DNA from: Candidatus Woesearchaeota archaeon
GTDB lineage: Archaea > Nanobdellota > Nanobdellia > Woesearchaeales > UBA11576
Length of the DNA: 42,429 nucleotides
Assembly (NCBI GenBank): GCA_016929255.1
Contig: JAFGJH010000047.1
Location: forward strand, 1 to 42,429
Direction of reading: 5' to 3'
Notes under the pieces: model-generated
The model's database searches: none
What the model was told of the DNA's origin: nothing
What the model saw: the letters and a program-made list of their open reading frames with translations, nothing else
Program-made: the position numbers and the translations under genes
In this document: positions 1 to 7,960 of the stretch, piece by piece
Position numbering within the stretch: the stretch's first letter is position 1
Layout: the number at the start of each line of letters is the position of its first letter

Positions 1-1
1 A

Positions 2-142
2 AGCCTTCAGTGGTTGATGATGCGCCGTTTGCCGGCAAAGCGCGTTAGCAGCGTGGCAGCTGCCGCCGCTCTTGCGTCAGTCGCTGATAACATCGGAAAC
101 CGGCTGAAGCCGCGTGAATATTCACGATTGCGCAAGCGATGA
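2..142 (+). CDS. possible 3' end of a truncated ORF
   Basis: An open frame runs from the window edge to a TGA at 140-142. The last residues (about 46) are Ala-rich and then basic, ending RLRKR. Its start lies outside the window, or at one of the ATGs at 17 or 20. I recognise no family. The stretch could equally be intergenic, because it is too short to judge coding character. The remaining 90 nt before the next gene show nothing beyond its ribosome binding site. Confidence 0.2.
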   Translation, partial: SLQWLMMRRLPAKRVSSVAAAAALASVADNIGNRLKPREYSRLRKR

Positions 143-232
143 AGACAAGAACTCCGCCTGATTGCCGGCAAGGCAGCTGGTAGCGCGGTGCTGCGGCAGT
201 AGAATCCCAACTGATACGAAAAGAGGTGTTCA

Positions 233-1267
233 ATGGGCGTAAATCTTAAGGATATTGTCGTGAAGAAAGAGACATCTCTTGCAGACCTTAAGAACCGGAA
301 GCTTGTTGTTGACGGCAACAATGTCCTTTACCAGTTCCTTTCTACTATCCGCCAGCCTGACGGCACGCCTCTGATGGACAGCAAGGGCGAAGTGACTTCT
401 CACCTCAACGGCCTGTTCCACAGGACCACCAGGCTTATGCATTACGGGATGAGGCTTGTCTTTGTTTTCGACGGCAAGGCCCCTGACCTCAAGTACGCTG
501 AGAGGGAGCGCAGGGCAGGCATTAAGAAGGAGGCTGAGCGGCTTTACGAGGAGGCGAAGAAAGAGGGCGACACAGAGGGCATGAAGAAGTATTCCATGCG
601 GACATCGCGTCTGTCTCCGGAGATGGTCAGAGAGGCTGTCGAGCTTATCCGTGCGCTCGGCCTGCCCGTGGTCATGGCGCCTTCAGAGGGCGAGGCGCAG
701 GCGGCCCTGATGGTCAAGAAAGGCGATGTGTTCGCAGAGATAAGCCAGGACTATGACTGCCTGCTGTTCGGCGTGCCTAGGATGGTCCAGAACCTGACCA
801 TTTCAGAGCGCAAGAAGAAGAAGGACAGGCTCTCTTATGAGACTGTGAAGCCTCAGCTCATCGAGCTTGAGCCGAACCTTAAGAATCTCGGCCTCACTCA
901 GGACCAGTTGATTGTGCTGGGGATTCTCGTCGGGACTGACTATAATGTAGGTGGTATCAAGGGCATCGGACCTAAGAAGGCGATTGAAATGGTGAAGAGG
1001 CGTGGGCAGGACTTTGATGCTCTCTTCAGAGATATGAAGTGGGATGACCATTTCAGTTACAGCTGGAAAGATGTTTTCAGGCTGTTCAAGGAGATGCCTG
1101 TCAATGATGATTATGTGCTTGATTGGAAGGCTCTTGACAGGGACAAGGTCGTTCAGGTGCTGTGCGGGAAGCACGACTTCAGCAGGGAAAGGGTGGATGA
1201 TGCCCTTGATAAGCTCGAGGCAGAGCAGTCCAGGATCTCGCAGAAAGGATTGGGGGAGTTTTTCTAG
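233..1267 (+). CDS. fen: Flap endonuclease 1 (FEN1/XPG family)
   Basis: Structure-specific 5' flap endonuclease that trims Okazaki-fragment flaps and acts in base-excision repair. The 344 aa match archaeal FEN1 length. The N-terminal XPG domain carries metal-binding D27 in VDGNN; the internal domain has PSEGEAQAA and SQDYDCLLFG acidic residues (about 150-178); the H2TH segment includes GTDYNVGGIKGIGPKKA (about 235-252). The last eight residues, QKGLGEFF, form a textbook PIP box for binding the PCNA clamp. GAGGTG at 222-227 sits six bases before the ATG and fixes the start. The next gene begins 1 nt after the stop. Confidence 0.97.
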   Translation: MGVNLKDIVVKKETSLADLKNRKLVVDGNNVLYQFLSTIRQPDGTPLMDSKGEVTSHLNGLFHRTTRLMHYGMRLVFVFDGKAPDLKYAERERRAGIKKEAERLYEEAKKEGDTEGMKKYSMRTSRLSPEMVREAVELIRALGLPVVMAPSEGEAQAALMVKKGDVFAEISQDYDCLLFGVPRMVQNLTISERKKKKDRLSYETVKPQLIELEPNLKNLGLTQDQLIVLGILVGTDYNVGGIKGIGPKKAIEMVKRRGQDFDALFRDMKWDDHFSYSWKDVFRLFKEMPVNDDYVLDWKALDRDKVVQVLCGKHDFSRERVDDALDKLEAEQSRISQKGLGEFF

Positions 1268-1268
1268 C

Positions 1269-2138
1269 ATGGAATGGCTTGTATTTATATTGCTGTCTGC
1301 GCTTTTCTTCGGTGCAAGGCAGGTCGTGTCGAAGAAGGTTCTTATGGTCGAGCACGCTACAGAGTACCTGACCGCCACCTGCCTGATGGCTTTCCTTTTC
1401 TCGCTGTTCTTCCTTCCTAAGATGGGCCTGGACTACCCTGCGATGATGTGGTTCCTCATGTACATTAAGGCACTTTCTCTTACAGTTGGCTGGCTGCTCG
1501 CCTCAAGGGCTCTGAGGCACCTGGAGATTTCATATGTGACTCCTCTGACAAACCTCACTCCTGTCTTTCTTTTGGTTTGGGGATATTTCATTCTCCATGA
1601 GGTGCCGTCCGCGACCCAGTACGTCGGTGTCGCCCTGCTTATATTCGGCGCCTATTGGCTGCAGGCAGACCATCACTTCACCAGCCTGCTCAGGCCTTGG
1701 AGCATATTCAGGAACAAGTTCTCGTTGTTCATGATCATAGCGATATTCTTCTATTCCATCTGCGCGGCGCTCGACAAGGTCATCCTGCAGGTGGTCGACC
1801 CGTACACCTTCCTTGCTTTCACTTACTTTGTTCTTTCTGCGCATTACCTCTTGGTGCAGTTCTTCAAGTATGATGGGCTCAAGGATATCAGGCACGCTTT
1901 TGTGAATGGCAGGTATCTCATCTTCATCATAGCTCTCCTGATGATATTCTCAGATGTATTCTATTACCTGGGTGTGGCGATGCCTGGTGCCATGATATCC
2001 CTGATAATCCCTGTAAAGAGGATGAGCACGCTTGTCGCGGCGATTGTCGGCGGCAGGCTCTTCCATGACCATAACGCGGTCTATAGGATAATTGCCTGCG
2101 TGGTTATGGTGATGGGTGTGATACTCTTGGTTTTATGA
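1269..2138 (+). CDS. EamA/DMT-family membrane transporter
   Basis: Integral membrane protein of 289 aa with about ten hydrophobic segments, the size and pattern of the drug/metabolite transporter (EamA) superfamily. The fold usually consists of two five-helix repeats, and the motif SYVTPLTNLTPVF in the first half fits EamA. Substrate cannot be told from sequence. The frame stays open upstream into fen, but the ATG at 1269, one base after the fen stop, gives a protein that begins directly with a membrane helix (MEWLVFILL), so it is preferred. Operon with fen and the downstream methyltransferase. Confidence 0.8.
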   Translation: MEWLVFILLSALFFGARQVVSKKVLMVEHATEYLTATCLMAFLFSLFFLPKMGLDYPAMMWFLMYIKALSLTVGWLLASRALRHLEISYVTPLTNLTPVFLLVWGYFILHEVPSATQYVGVALLIFGAYWLQADHHFTSLLRPWSIFRNKFSLFMIIAIFFYSICAALDKVILQVVDPYTFLAFTYFVLSAHYLLVQFFKYDGLKDIRHAFVNGRYLIFIIALLMIFSDVFYYLGVAMPGAMISLIIPVKRMSTLVAAIVGGRLFHDHNAVYRIIACVVMVMGVILLVL

Positions 2139-2147
2139 GGTGATGGT

Positions 2148-3176
2148 ATGGTTTTGTGTGTCAAGGTTCCCCTGAAGAAGGCGCAGGAAGTGAAAGGTTT
2201 TTTGTTAGAGCGCATGCTGTTCCACCCTGATTATGCTGTCAGGAAGACCAAGACGCACATATATTTCCCCGTCACCGCTGGTTCAGGGCTGAAGAGACGT
2301 TTCAGCTTCGCAGAAGTGACTGACGTAAGATCATTGCCAAAGGCAAGAAGGAAGGAGAACATGAGGTCTGTTGTGGTGGCGAAGCTCAATAAGGCGGAGC
2401 TGGCGCACCTGAGGCGCGCATACGACATCACAGGGTCAATTGCCATATTGGAGATACCTCCTGAGCTGGAGAGGAAAGAGGGGCTCCTTGCCGAGACAAT
2501 ACTTCGGCTGCAGAAGAATGTGAGGACCGTGGTGAAGAAGGCAGGGATACACTCTACTGACTACAGGATACAGCCGATGCAGTATCTTGCCGGCGTCGAT
2601 ACAAAGGAGACTGTGCATAAGGAGCACGGTGTGCTGCTGAAGCTTGATGTGGAGAATGTCTATTTCTCTCCGCGGCTGTCCACAGAGAGGAAGCGTGTCG
2701 CTGACCAGGTCCGGCCTGGCGAGTCTGTCCTCGTCATGTTCTCCGGCTGTGCCCCTTACCCCTGTGTGATTGCCAAGAACACGAAGGCTGAGGAGATATA
2801 CGGCATCGAGCTGAACCCTTTCGGCCATAAGTATGGCTTGGAGAGCCTGAAGCTGAACAAGATAAGGAATGTGGAGCTTTTTGAGGGGGATGTGCGAGAG
2901 TTGGTCCCCGCGTTGAAGAGGAAGTTTGACAGGATAATCATGCCCCTTCCGAAATCCGCAGGTGATTTTCTGGACATAGCGTTAATGGCTGCAAAGAAGG
3001 GGACTGTCTTCAACTTCTATGCGTTCGAGGAGGAAGGGAAGTTCGATAAGGCCCATAAGCGCATAATAAAGGCCTGTGATAAGAATGGTTTCAGGTGCAG
3101 GATCCTCAGGACTGTCAAGTGCGGCCAGCATGCCCCGAGGGTATTCAGGATATGTGTTGACTTCCAGATTGTCTAG
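2148..3176 (+). CDS. trm5: tRNA (guanine(37)-N1)-methyltransferase, Trm5 type
   Basis: Transfers a methyl group from S-adenosylmethionine to N1 of G37, next to the anticodon, preventing frameshifting. The 342 aa contain an N-terminal D1-like region, then HKEHGVLLKLDVENVYFSPRLSTER, typical of Trm5/Taw2. A Rossmann methyltransferase core follows with FSGCAPYP (motif I), GIELNPFG, and IIMPLPKSA at the position of the usual NLP catalytic motif. The N of that motif is P here. It follows the transporter by 9 nt and has GAGGTGAT just upstream. Trm5 and the wyosine enzyme Taw2 are close relatives; Trm5 is favoured because it is essential and the catalytic region looks methyltransferase-like. Confidence 0.85.
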   Translation: MVLCVKVPLKKAQEVKGFLLERMLFHPDYAVRKTKTHIYFPVTAGSGLKRRFSFAEVTDVRSLPKARRKENMRSVVVAKLNKAELAHLRRAYDITGSIAILEIPPELERKEGLLAETILRLQKNVRTVVKKAGIHSTDYRIQPMQYLAGVDTKETVHKEHGVLLKLDVENVYFSPRLSTERKRVADQVRPGESVLVMFSGCAPYPCVIAKNTKAEEIYGIELNPFGHKYGLESLKLNKIRNVELFEGDVRELVPALKRKFDRIIMPLPKSAGDFLDIALMAAKKGTVFNFYAFEEEGKFDKAHKRIIKACDKNGFRCRILRTVKCGQHAPRVFRICVDFQIV

Positions 3177-3193
3177 AATATCCGCTCTCAGGA

Positions 3194-4489
3194 TTATATC
3201 CTCGCAGGGTTCTCTCTTTTCTCAAGTCTTCGTCTGGCGTATCTTGTGAGCCTGTGGCTCTGGAATATTGCAGGCACACTGCTGAACCAGTGGTGTCTGA
3301 GGAAACTCAGGTTTGACAGTCCGCTCTCTGGCATCTCCTCGACATCCTGTCTTATCTGGAGATAGTCTCTCAGGCTGTCTTTGGTCGGCCCGACCCCGCC
3401 CGAGTAGATGCAGTCCAACACAGATTTCCTTGCCTCAGCAGCGTTTTCATACCTTCTGTCAGGGTCTGTTTCCAGAAGTCTGCAGGCGATCTCTGACAAT
3501 CTTTCATCCACGCCCTTTATGATCTCATGGGGAGGCACCAGCTTTTTCTCGAACATCTCACGGGTGCCGTGGTATACTGCCATCTCGTTGCTTTCCTCGA
3601 GGAAAGGGTCGTTGGGCCTCAGCCCTGTGAGCATCTCGTATAGTACGACTCCGACAGAATAGAGGTCTGTCCTCTTGTCTACTTTCTTTCGCGGGTCTGT
3701 GATTTCGGGTGACATGTACGGTATCTTTCCTATGACCCTCTGCCCCTCGATGCCTTCAAGATCAGAGGTGGGCACTGCTACGCCGAAGTCGCCTATCTTG
3801 ACAGAGCCTTCGTCGAGCTTTATCAGCACATTTCCTGGAGAGATATCCCTGTGCGCGACCCCTCGCTGTTTCCTGTTCTTCAGCTCTTTTCCGGTCTCGA
3901 ACTCGAAGTTGTGCGCATATGCCAGGCCGTTTAGAATCTGGAACAGTATGAATCCTGTTATCGGATCAGGTATCCTCCTTATATCTTCTCTCAGCAGGCT
4001 TTTCGGTGCGCCGTCGGCGTGCATTCTGTGGATCCACATCAGGCCGTTGAGGTCTGTGCCTTTGATGTACTCCATCATGACGAAGTAGCTGTTGCTCTGG
4101 CTGTGGTGGTGCCATCCCAGGAAGGGGACTATGTTGTCATGGTCGAGCTGGGCTATCAGTTTCGCCTCTTTTATCAGCCTCTCCTGCAGTTCAGGGATCT
4201 CGAAGAGCTGCCTGACGAACTTCAGTGCAGCATACTTCGGGACATCATCTTCGTGGCCTGGCCCGGCGAGGTAGATGCATTTAGCTTTCCACACCTCTCC
4301 CATGCCTCCTTCGCCGAGCAGATCCTCAAGTTTGAACACTATGTCTCCGGAGGTTATCTCGTTCGGCAGTGCTTCGCGTCTGCTTTCGGGATGCGTCACG
4401 GGCAGGACAAAGGGCTTTCCGTCGAGTCCAATGCCTAGGAGGGTTTTTGTGTATACTCTCCTTGCCGCCTGGTCAGGTTTATCTCTCAT
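3194..4489 (-). CDS. Hanks-type Ser/Thr protein kinase, soluble
   Basis: Eukaryotic-like protein kinase of 431 aa resembling bacterial PknB-type kinases. Visible elements are the glycine loop GEGGMGEVWKAK (about 59-70), the ATP-anchoring Lys in AALKFV (about 87-91), the catalytic loop HRDISPGNVLI (about 207-217), metal-binding DFG in KIGDFGVAV and the activation-segment MSPE. No transmembrane helix or extracellular sensor is seen, so it is probably cytoplasmic. The start has no Shine-Dalgarno sequence, but a TATA-like AATTAAAC about 28 nt upstream suggests a leaderless transcript. The target is unknown. It lies tail to tail with trm5, 17 nt apart. Confidence 0.93.
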   Translation of the reverse strand: MRDKPDQAARRVYTKTLLGIGLDGKPFVLPVTHPESRREALPNEITSGDIVFKLEDLLGEGGMGEVWKAKCIYLAGPGHEDDVPKYAALKFVRQLFEIPELQERLIKEAKLIAQLDHDNIVPFLGWHHHSQSNSYFVMMEYIKGTDLNGLMWIHRMHADGAPKSLLREDIRRIPDPITGFILFQILNGLAYAHNFEFETGKELKNRKQRGVAHRDISPGNVLIKLDEGSVKIGDFGVAVPTSDLEGIEGQRVIGKIPYMSPEITDPRKKVDKRTDLYSVGVVLYEMLTGLRPNDPFLEESNEMAVYHGTREMFEKKLVPPHEIIKGVDERLSEIACRLLETDPDRRYENAAEARKSVLDCIYSGGVGPTKDSLRDYLQIRQDVEEMPESGLSNLSFLRHHWFSSVPAIFQSHRLTRYARRRLEKRENPARI

Positions 4490-4575
4490 GGTGCAGAGTT
4501 TTTCAATCAGGGTTTAATTGGTTTTCGTTGTCTCTTTTTTTTTCGGACGAAAGAGAAAGATGACACGCATCAGGG

Positions 4576-5307
4576 TCACTTGAGCGGCTTGAAAGAATAC
4601 GTCGGTTCGCTTAGGACCTGGCTTACTATTCTGTTCTGCTTGTTCCTGAGTGTGGCGACATCCCCTTTGTCGTTCCACACAGCTTTTGGTCTCCCCCAGT
4701 ATAGTTTTGTGTTTGTGTTCCTGCCCTTTCCTGTGAATATCTTTACCGGGCCGTATGCTGTAAAGCCGGCCGGGAAATTGAATGTGTGCTTCCTTCCCTT
4801 GTCGTGCAGCTTGAATCCTGTAAGCTCTACGCCATATCCCGTCACCTCTACCCACTCTGAGTTGAGGTTTTTCTTTCCGTTGCCTTTTGCCTTGAACTGG
4901 ACGCTTGTGATCCTGGCCTGGCCTTCAGGTATGTCATAGATTGAGGGTGTTTCCTTTGTCTTCTTTTTTGAGTCTTCCCTCACGATATTCCTTATCTCAG
5001 TAAGCGCTGAGTCCCTTGTCTTGAAGACTGTCGAGACTGGCTGTATCTGCATCGGTGCCTGTTCCGGCTTTCTTTCGAGCTCGCTTATCCGCTCATTGGT
5101 CTGGTTGATGCTGTTCTGAAGCTCAGAAATAATCTTTGTCTGTGACTCAAAAGCTGTTTTTATGCTTTCTGTGGAAAAAGAAGCGAAATTAGTCTTTAGA
5201 TTCTCTATTTTGCCGTTTATATCCCTCACATCATACTTTATGTTGTTAAATGACGTGCAAAGAAGGTCATTAAGCTTCTTGAACTCGTATTCTGGGTTGG
5301 CTGCCAT
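4576..5307 (-). CDS. Coiled-coil protein with C-terminal lamin-tail domain (LTD)
   Basis: Protein of 243 aa. Residues 1-90 form a probable coiled coil (heptad-like FKKLNDLL, IENLKTNFASF, ISELQNSINQTNERISELER). After a linker of about 35 residues comes a domain with the hallmarks of the lamin-tail Ig fold: VQFKAKGNGKKNLNSEWVEV, LTGFKLHDKGRKHTFNFP, VKIFTGKGRNTNTKLYWG and VWNDKGDVATL. There is no signal peptide, whereas many prokaryotic LTD proteins are secreted, so this one is probably intracellular. A TATA box at 5330-5338 suggests a leaderless start. Function is unknown; LTDs elsewhere bind DNA, proteins or cell-surface components. Confidence 0.85.
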   Translation of the reverse strand: MAANPEYEFKKLNDLLCTSFNNIKYDVRDINGKIENLKTNFASFSTESIKTAFESQTKIISELQNSINQTNERISELERKPEQAPMQIQPVSTVFKTRDSALTEIRNIVREDSKKKTKETPSIYDIPEGQARITSVQFKAKGNGKKNLNSEWVEVTGYGVELTGFKLHDKGRKHTFNFPAGFTAYGPVKIFTGKGRNTNTKLYWGRPKAVWNDKGDVATLRNKQNRIVSQVLSEPTYSFKPLK

Positions 5308-5329
5308 AACCCTGTTTGATACCTTGCCA

Positions 5330-5338
5330 TATTTAAAC
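5330..5338 (-). promoter_or_regulatory. TATA box for the lamin-tail gene
   Basis: Minus-strand GGTTTAAAT lies about 25 nt upstream of the ATG at 5307, the spacing of an archaeal TBP site before a leaderless transcript. It is divergent from the plus-strand TATA box 45 bp away. Confidence 0.55.
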
Positions 5339-5379
5339 CTTCCGATTTGACACCACTAAAGAGGGGTAAAAAATAGATA

Positions 5380-5389
5380 TTTATATAAA
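5380..5389 (+). promoter_or_regulatory. TATA box for the 5431/5510 genes
   Basis: TTTATATAAA predicts transcription starting near 5407-5414. This gives a short leader before the possible GTG at 5431 and about 100 nt before the ATG at 5510. Confidence 0.5.
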
Positions 5390-5430
5390 TGCCACCTCTG
5401 AACTTTAGGAGTGCAACCGGCGATGATTAA

Positions 5431-5499
5431 GTGAACACCAGTGCCTCAATGGCAGATGGAGTAACTGATGAGCTGGCACAAATCCTGATGATGTATTAA
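5431..5499 (+). CDS. possible 22-aa small ORF
   Basis: GTG-initiated frame of 22 codons reading MNTSASMADGVTDELAQILM and ending in TAA. GGCGAT (5419-5424) sits six bases upstream, and the stop lies 10 nt before the next ATG, so it could be a translated leader peptide or the first gene of a two-gene unit. The sequence is amphipathic but too short for family recognition. It could instead be an untranslated leader. Confidence 0.3.
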   Translation: MNTSASMADGVTDELAQILMMY

Positions 5500-5509
5500 G
5501 GTGTTGTTT

Positions 5510-5797
5510 ATGTCCATAGACGATTGCGCTAATGGAAGCCAGATGTTCCAGCGACTAAATGATAAGTCACTCCAGACGTGGCCTCCTCAGCGTCTTGCAG
5601 GATTATATGCGAGCATAATTATGTATTGGAAGAGCCATGATCCGCATCCTGTTGATATTATGAACATGGATACGATTCAGGCGCGTCTGATGTCTATGAG
5701 CCTGCCTGAGAAGTTAAGAGTCTATCACCTGCTGGCGCCAGGAGAAGTCAGGGATATCTATAAAGCGCACATCCTCTCTCCAGAAAGTCAGAATTAA
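5510..5797 (+). CDS. Hypothetical protein, 95 aa
   Basis: I recognise no family. The 95-residue product (starting MSIDDCANGSQMFQRLND) is soluble and predicted to be mostly helical, with no metal-binding or catalytic motif. An upstream GTG at 5501 is in frame, but AAGGTG at 5498-5503 is correctly placed to drive the ATG at 5510, so the shorter start is used. It converges on rnj with a 4-bp overlap of the 3' ends. Confidence 0.6.
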   Translation: MSIDDCANGSQMFQRLNDKSLQTWPPQRLAGLYASIIMYWKSHDPHPVDIMNMDTIQARLMSMSLPEKLRVYHLLAPGEVRDIYKAHILSPESQN

Positions 5798-7131
5798 TCT
5801 ATAGTTATGAACTGTCCGTTTTGCATTATGTGCACGTTCTCTCCGACGCGGTAGCCCATCTCCATCGCGAGCTCAGATAGCGATGATGCCATGTTGATGT
5901 CGCCGTGCGCAGGTATGATGTGCTGCGGCTTGACCATGTTGATAAGGTCCCTTAGGTCTTCTTTTGCTGCGTGCCCTGACACATGTATGTCCTTGAATAT
6001 CCTCACGCCGAACTTCTTGAGCTTGCTCTCAAGTATGTCCCTGTTCGCGTGGTTGAGCGCCGTCGGTATGATTGCGCAGCTGAATATGACATGGTCTTCC
6101 TTGCCGAAATGGAACTCGAACTCCCCGTTCGCTATACGTGAAAGCACCGACTTAGGCTCGCCCTGGTGGCCTGTGCAGACTATGAGGTATTTTGACGGGT
6201 TCTTGGATATCTGCTTGAGCTTCTTCTTCACGTGCTTCCTGAATGTCGCCAGCTCCGCCTCCTTTGTGAACTTCACCAGGCCTATGTTCTCCGCGGCAGT
6301 CACGTATTTGCCGAGGCTTCTTCCCATCAGCACCACTTTCCTGCCCATCTTGTTGCCGAACTCAATTATGCTCTGCAGTCTCGCGATATGGGATGAGAAT
6401 GTGGTGATTATGACCGCCTTTCCTGTCGAGTCGCAGCCCATCATAACGTCCCTCAGCATCTCTTTCGCGACCTGTTCTGACGGCGTCTTCTGCGCCTCTC
6501 CGCTCCTGGTGCCGTCTACTATGAGGCACTTAACATTCTCTTTCATGAGCTGTTTCAGCCGCTCGTAGTTCGGCTTCTTCCCTATGACCGGGTGGTCGTC
6601 GAACTTGAAGTCGTTGCAGTAGAGGACTTTCCCGTAGGGGGTGTGCACAGCCACCATGACTGTCTGCGGCGTCGAGTGAGTGCTGTTCAGGAACTCTATC
6701 TTTATCTTCTTGGTGACATTGATAGCCGAGTTTGGGTTGAGCACCCTTATGTCATTCTCGAGCTTTATCTTCTCGTCCCTGCATATGGCCTTTATGACCT
6801 CTGCCGTGAATGGTGTGCATATCACATCCGCGTCGAACTTGTTTGACAGGTAAGGTATTGCACCCACGTGGTCGAGGTGCGCGTGCGTCGGCACGACAGC
6901 CACGACCTGCTTTCTCCAGTGCTTTATCGGCCCGATGTCAGGTATCGCGCCTATCTTTGTAAGTGTATTGGCGGTGATTTCCTTGGTCAGGTCCTCGTCC
7001 TCTGTGTACTTGATGTATGGGTCAAGGTGGAGACCCATGTCTATTATCACGACCTCATCATCTACCTTGATTGCGGTCATGTTCTTTCCGACTTCGTTGT
7101 AGCCGCCGACAGTGCATATCTCGATTGCCAT
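5794..7131 (-). CDS. rnj: Ribonuclease J (beta-CASP metallo-beta-lactamase)
   Basis: RNA exonuclease/endonuclease of the beta-CASP group; archaeal RNase J degrades RNA 5' to 3'. The 445 aa match the archaeal form, which lacks the bacterial C-terminal domain. Seen are GGYNEVGKNM near the N-terminus, the zinc motif THAHLDHVG (H83, H85, D87, H88), the substituted third motif NSTHSTP, the beta-CASP region with DGTRSG and IITTFSSHIARLQ, and terminal HVSGHAAKEDL and PAHGD histidines. The start is preceded by GGTGAC and, further up, a TATA-like TTTATAAG at 7151-7159. Confidence 0.93.
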   Translation of the reverse strand: MAIEICTVGGYNEVGKNMTAIKVDDEVVIIDMGLHLDPYIKYTEDEDLTKEITANTLTKIGAIPDIGPIKHWRKQVVAVVPTHAHLDHVGAIPYLSNKFDADVICTPFTAEVIKAICRDEKIKLENDIRVLNPNSAINVTKKIKIEFLNSTHSTPQTVMVAVHTPYGKVLYCNDFKFDDHPVIGKKPNYERLKQLMKENVKCLIVDGTRSGEAQKTPSEQVAKEMLRDVMMGCDSTGKAVIITTFSSHIARLQSIIEFGNKMGRKVVLMGRSLGKYVTAAENIGLVKFTKEAELATFRKHVKKKLKQISKNPSKYLIVCTGHQGEPKSVLSRIANGEFEFHFGKEDHVIFSCAIIPTALNHANRDILESKLKKFGVRIFKDIHVSGHAAKEDLRDLINMVKPQHIIPAHGDINMASSLSELAMEMGYRVGENVHIMQNGQFITID

Positions 7132-7179
7132 ATTTTGTCACCAGTAAATCTTACTTATAAATGTTGTGTTAAGAAAAAA

Positions 7180-7314
7180 TGAGGGGGTAGGGATTTGAAC
7201 CCTAGTAGGCACTAAGCCAACAGATGACCCACACGTTCGTCATCGCACTCATAACGAGCACTCAGCACTCAAGTGCCTTGAGTCTGTCCCGTTTGGCCGC
7301 TCCGGCACCCCCTC
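7180..7314 (-). tRNA. tRNA-Leu(CAA) with a 51-nt intron
   Basis: Minus-strand cloverleaf: acceptor GAGGGGG/CCCCCTC, D-arm GCCGGAGCGGCCAAACGGG, anticodon stem ACAGA/TCTGT with loop CTCAAG-A, long variable arm TGGCTTAGTGCCTA typical of tRNA-Leu, and T-arm TAGGG-TTCAAAT-CCCTA. Anticodon CAA occupies 7278-7280. The loop is interrupted after G37 by about 51 nt (7226-7276), the standard archaeal 37/38 intron position. The 3' CCA is not encoded. It lies between rnj and the helical-protein operon. Confidence 0.92.
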
Positions 7315-7370
7315 TCATTATGTTGGGCGGGATGAAAAATCAAGAATTAGTATATAAAATTATGCGGTTT

Positions 7371-7718
7371 TCAGGCGAGCCGCCCTATTTTGTCCTCTAT
7401 CATCCGCAGCTCGGATTCCAGCTTAGCGAGCTCATTGCCCTTGAGCTCTGCCTTCCCCTTGCGCGTAACTTTTTCTTCTTTTCCTATCCTCACCCGCATC
7501 TCTGCCGCTGGGAACTCTTTCTTCAGCTTCGCGACCAGGAGGTTGATCTCCTTGTTCAGACCCCTGAGCTGGGATATCTTCTCTAGCTTCTTGACGCGGA
7601 GTGACTTTATCCTCTCGTATCTCTGCAGGATCTGGATAATCTGTTTGGAGCTTCCGAGGATGCTTCTTCTTACATCTGCAGGGTCTCTTATCTGGACAAA
7701 GTACTGGTTATCTTCCAT
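7371..7718 (-). CDS. Hypothetical coiled-coil protein, 115 aa (third gene of helical operon)
   Basis: No family recognised. The N-terminus (YFVQIRDPADVRR) loosely resembles the start of the upstream 76-aa protein (PVFVKVDEYKDVL). A long charged helical stretch (about 20-70) and a second helix at the C-terminus follow, separated by EMRVRIGKEEKV, which looks like a short beta hairpin. The ATG lies 1 nt after the stop of the 76-aa gene, so the two are almost certainly co-transcribed and translationally coupled. It is probably a structural partner of the two preceding proteins. Confidence 0.65.
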   Translation of the reverse strand: MEDNQYFVQIRDPADVRRSILGSSKQIIQILQRYERIKSLRVKKLEKISQLRGLNKEINLLVAKLKKEFPAAEMRVRIGKEEKVTRKGKAELKGNELAKLESELRMIEDKIGRLA

Positions 7719-7719
7719 C

Positions 7720-7950
7720 TTACATGTTCTCCGGCTCGAGCAGCGTCTGGTCTATGAAGCCGACCTTCCTCTCTATGTCAGCTATCTCGCCTGACCATAT
7801 GGCGAGCTCCGAGTCTTCCTGGTTCTTCAGGATGTTAATCTCCTGGATTGTCGACTTCGCTTCCTTTATCTTATTCTTCACGAGGTCAAGCACATCCAGC
7901 ACATCCTTATACTCGTCGACTTTCACGAATACCGGTGCTTGTCTTTCCAT
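7720..7950 (-). CDS. Small helical protein, 76 aa, paralog of the neighbour's C-terminal domain
   Basis: Single-domain protein (PVFVKVDEYKDVLDVLDLV and a second helix ending ERKVGFIDQTLLEP). It aligns without gaps to residues 214-283 of the adjacent 283-aa protein, roughly 20 of 68 positions being identical by eye, including P-F near the start and the R-K-x-x-F-I-D ending. Probably a helical hairpin that pairs with its paralog. AGGTGA six bases before the ATG sets the start, 10 nt after the upstream stop. Function unknown. Confidence 0.7.
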   Translation of the reverse strand: MERQAPVFVKVDEYKDVLDVLDLVKNKIKEAKSTIQEINILKNQEDSELAIWSGEIADIERKVGFIDQTLLEPENM

Positions 7951-7960
7951 GTTGTTTCAC

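Noticed and set aside
5419-5489. Possible C/D box RNA (CGATGATTA, CTGATGA, CTGA)
   Set aside because: The boxes deviate from consensus, the guide spacing is irregular, and the same bases are better explained as an SD sequence and small ORF.
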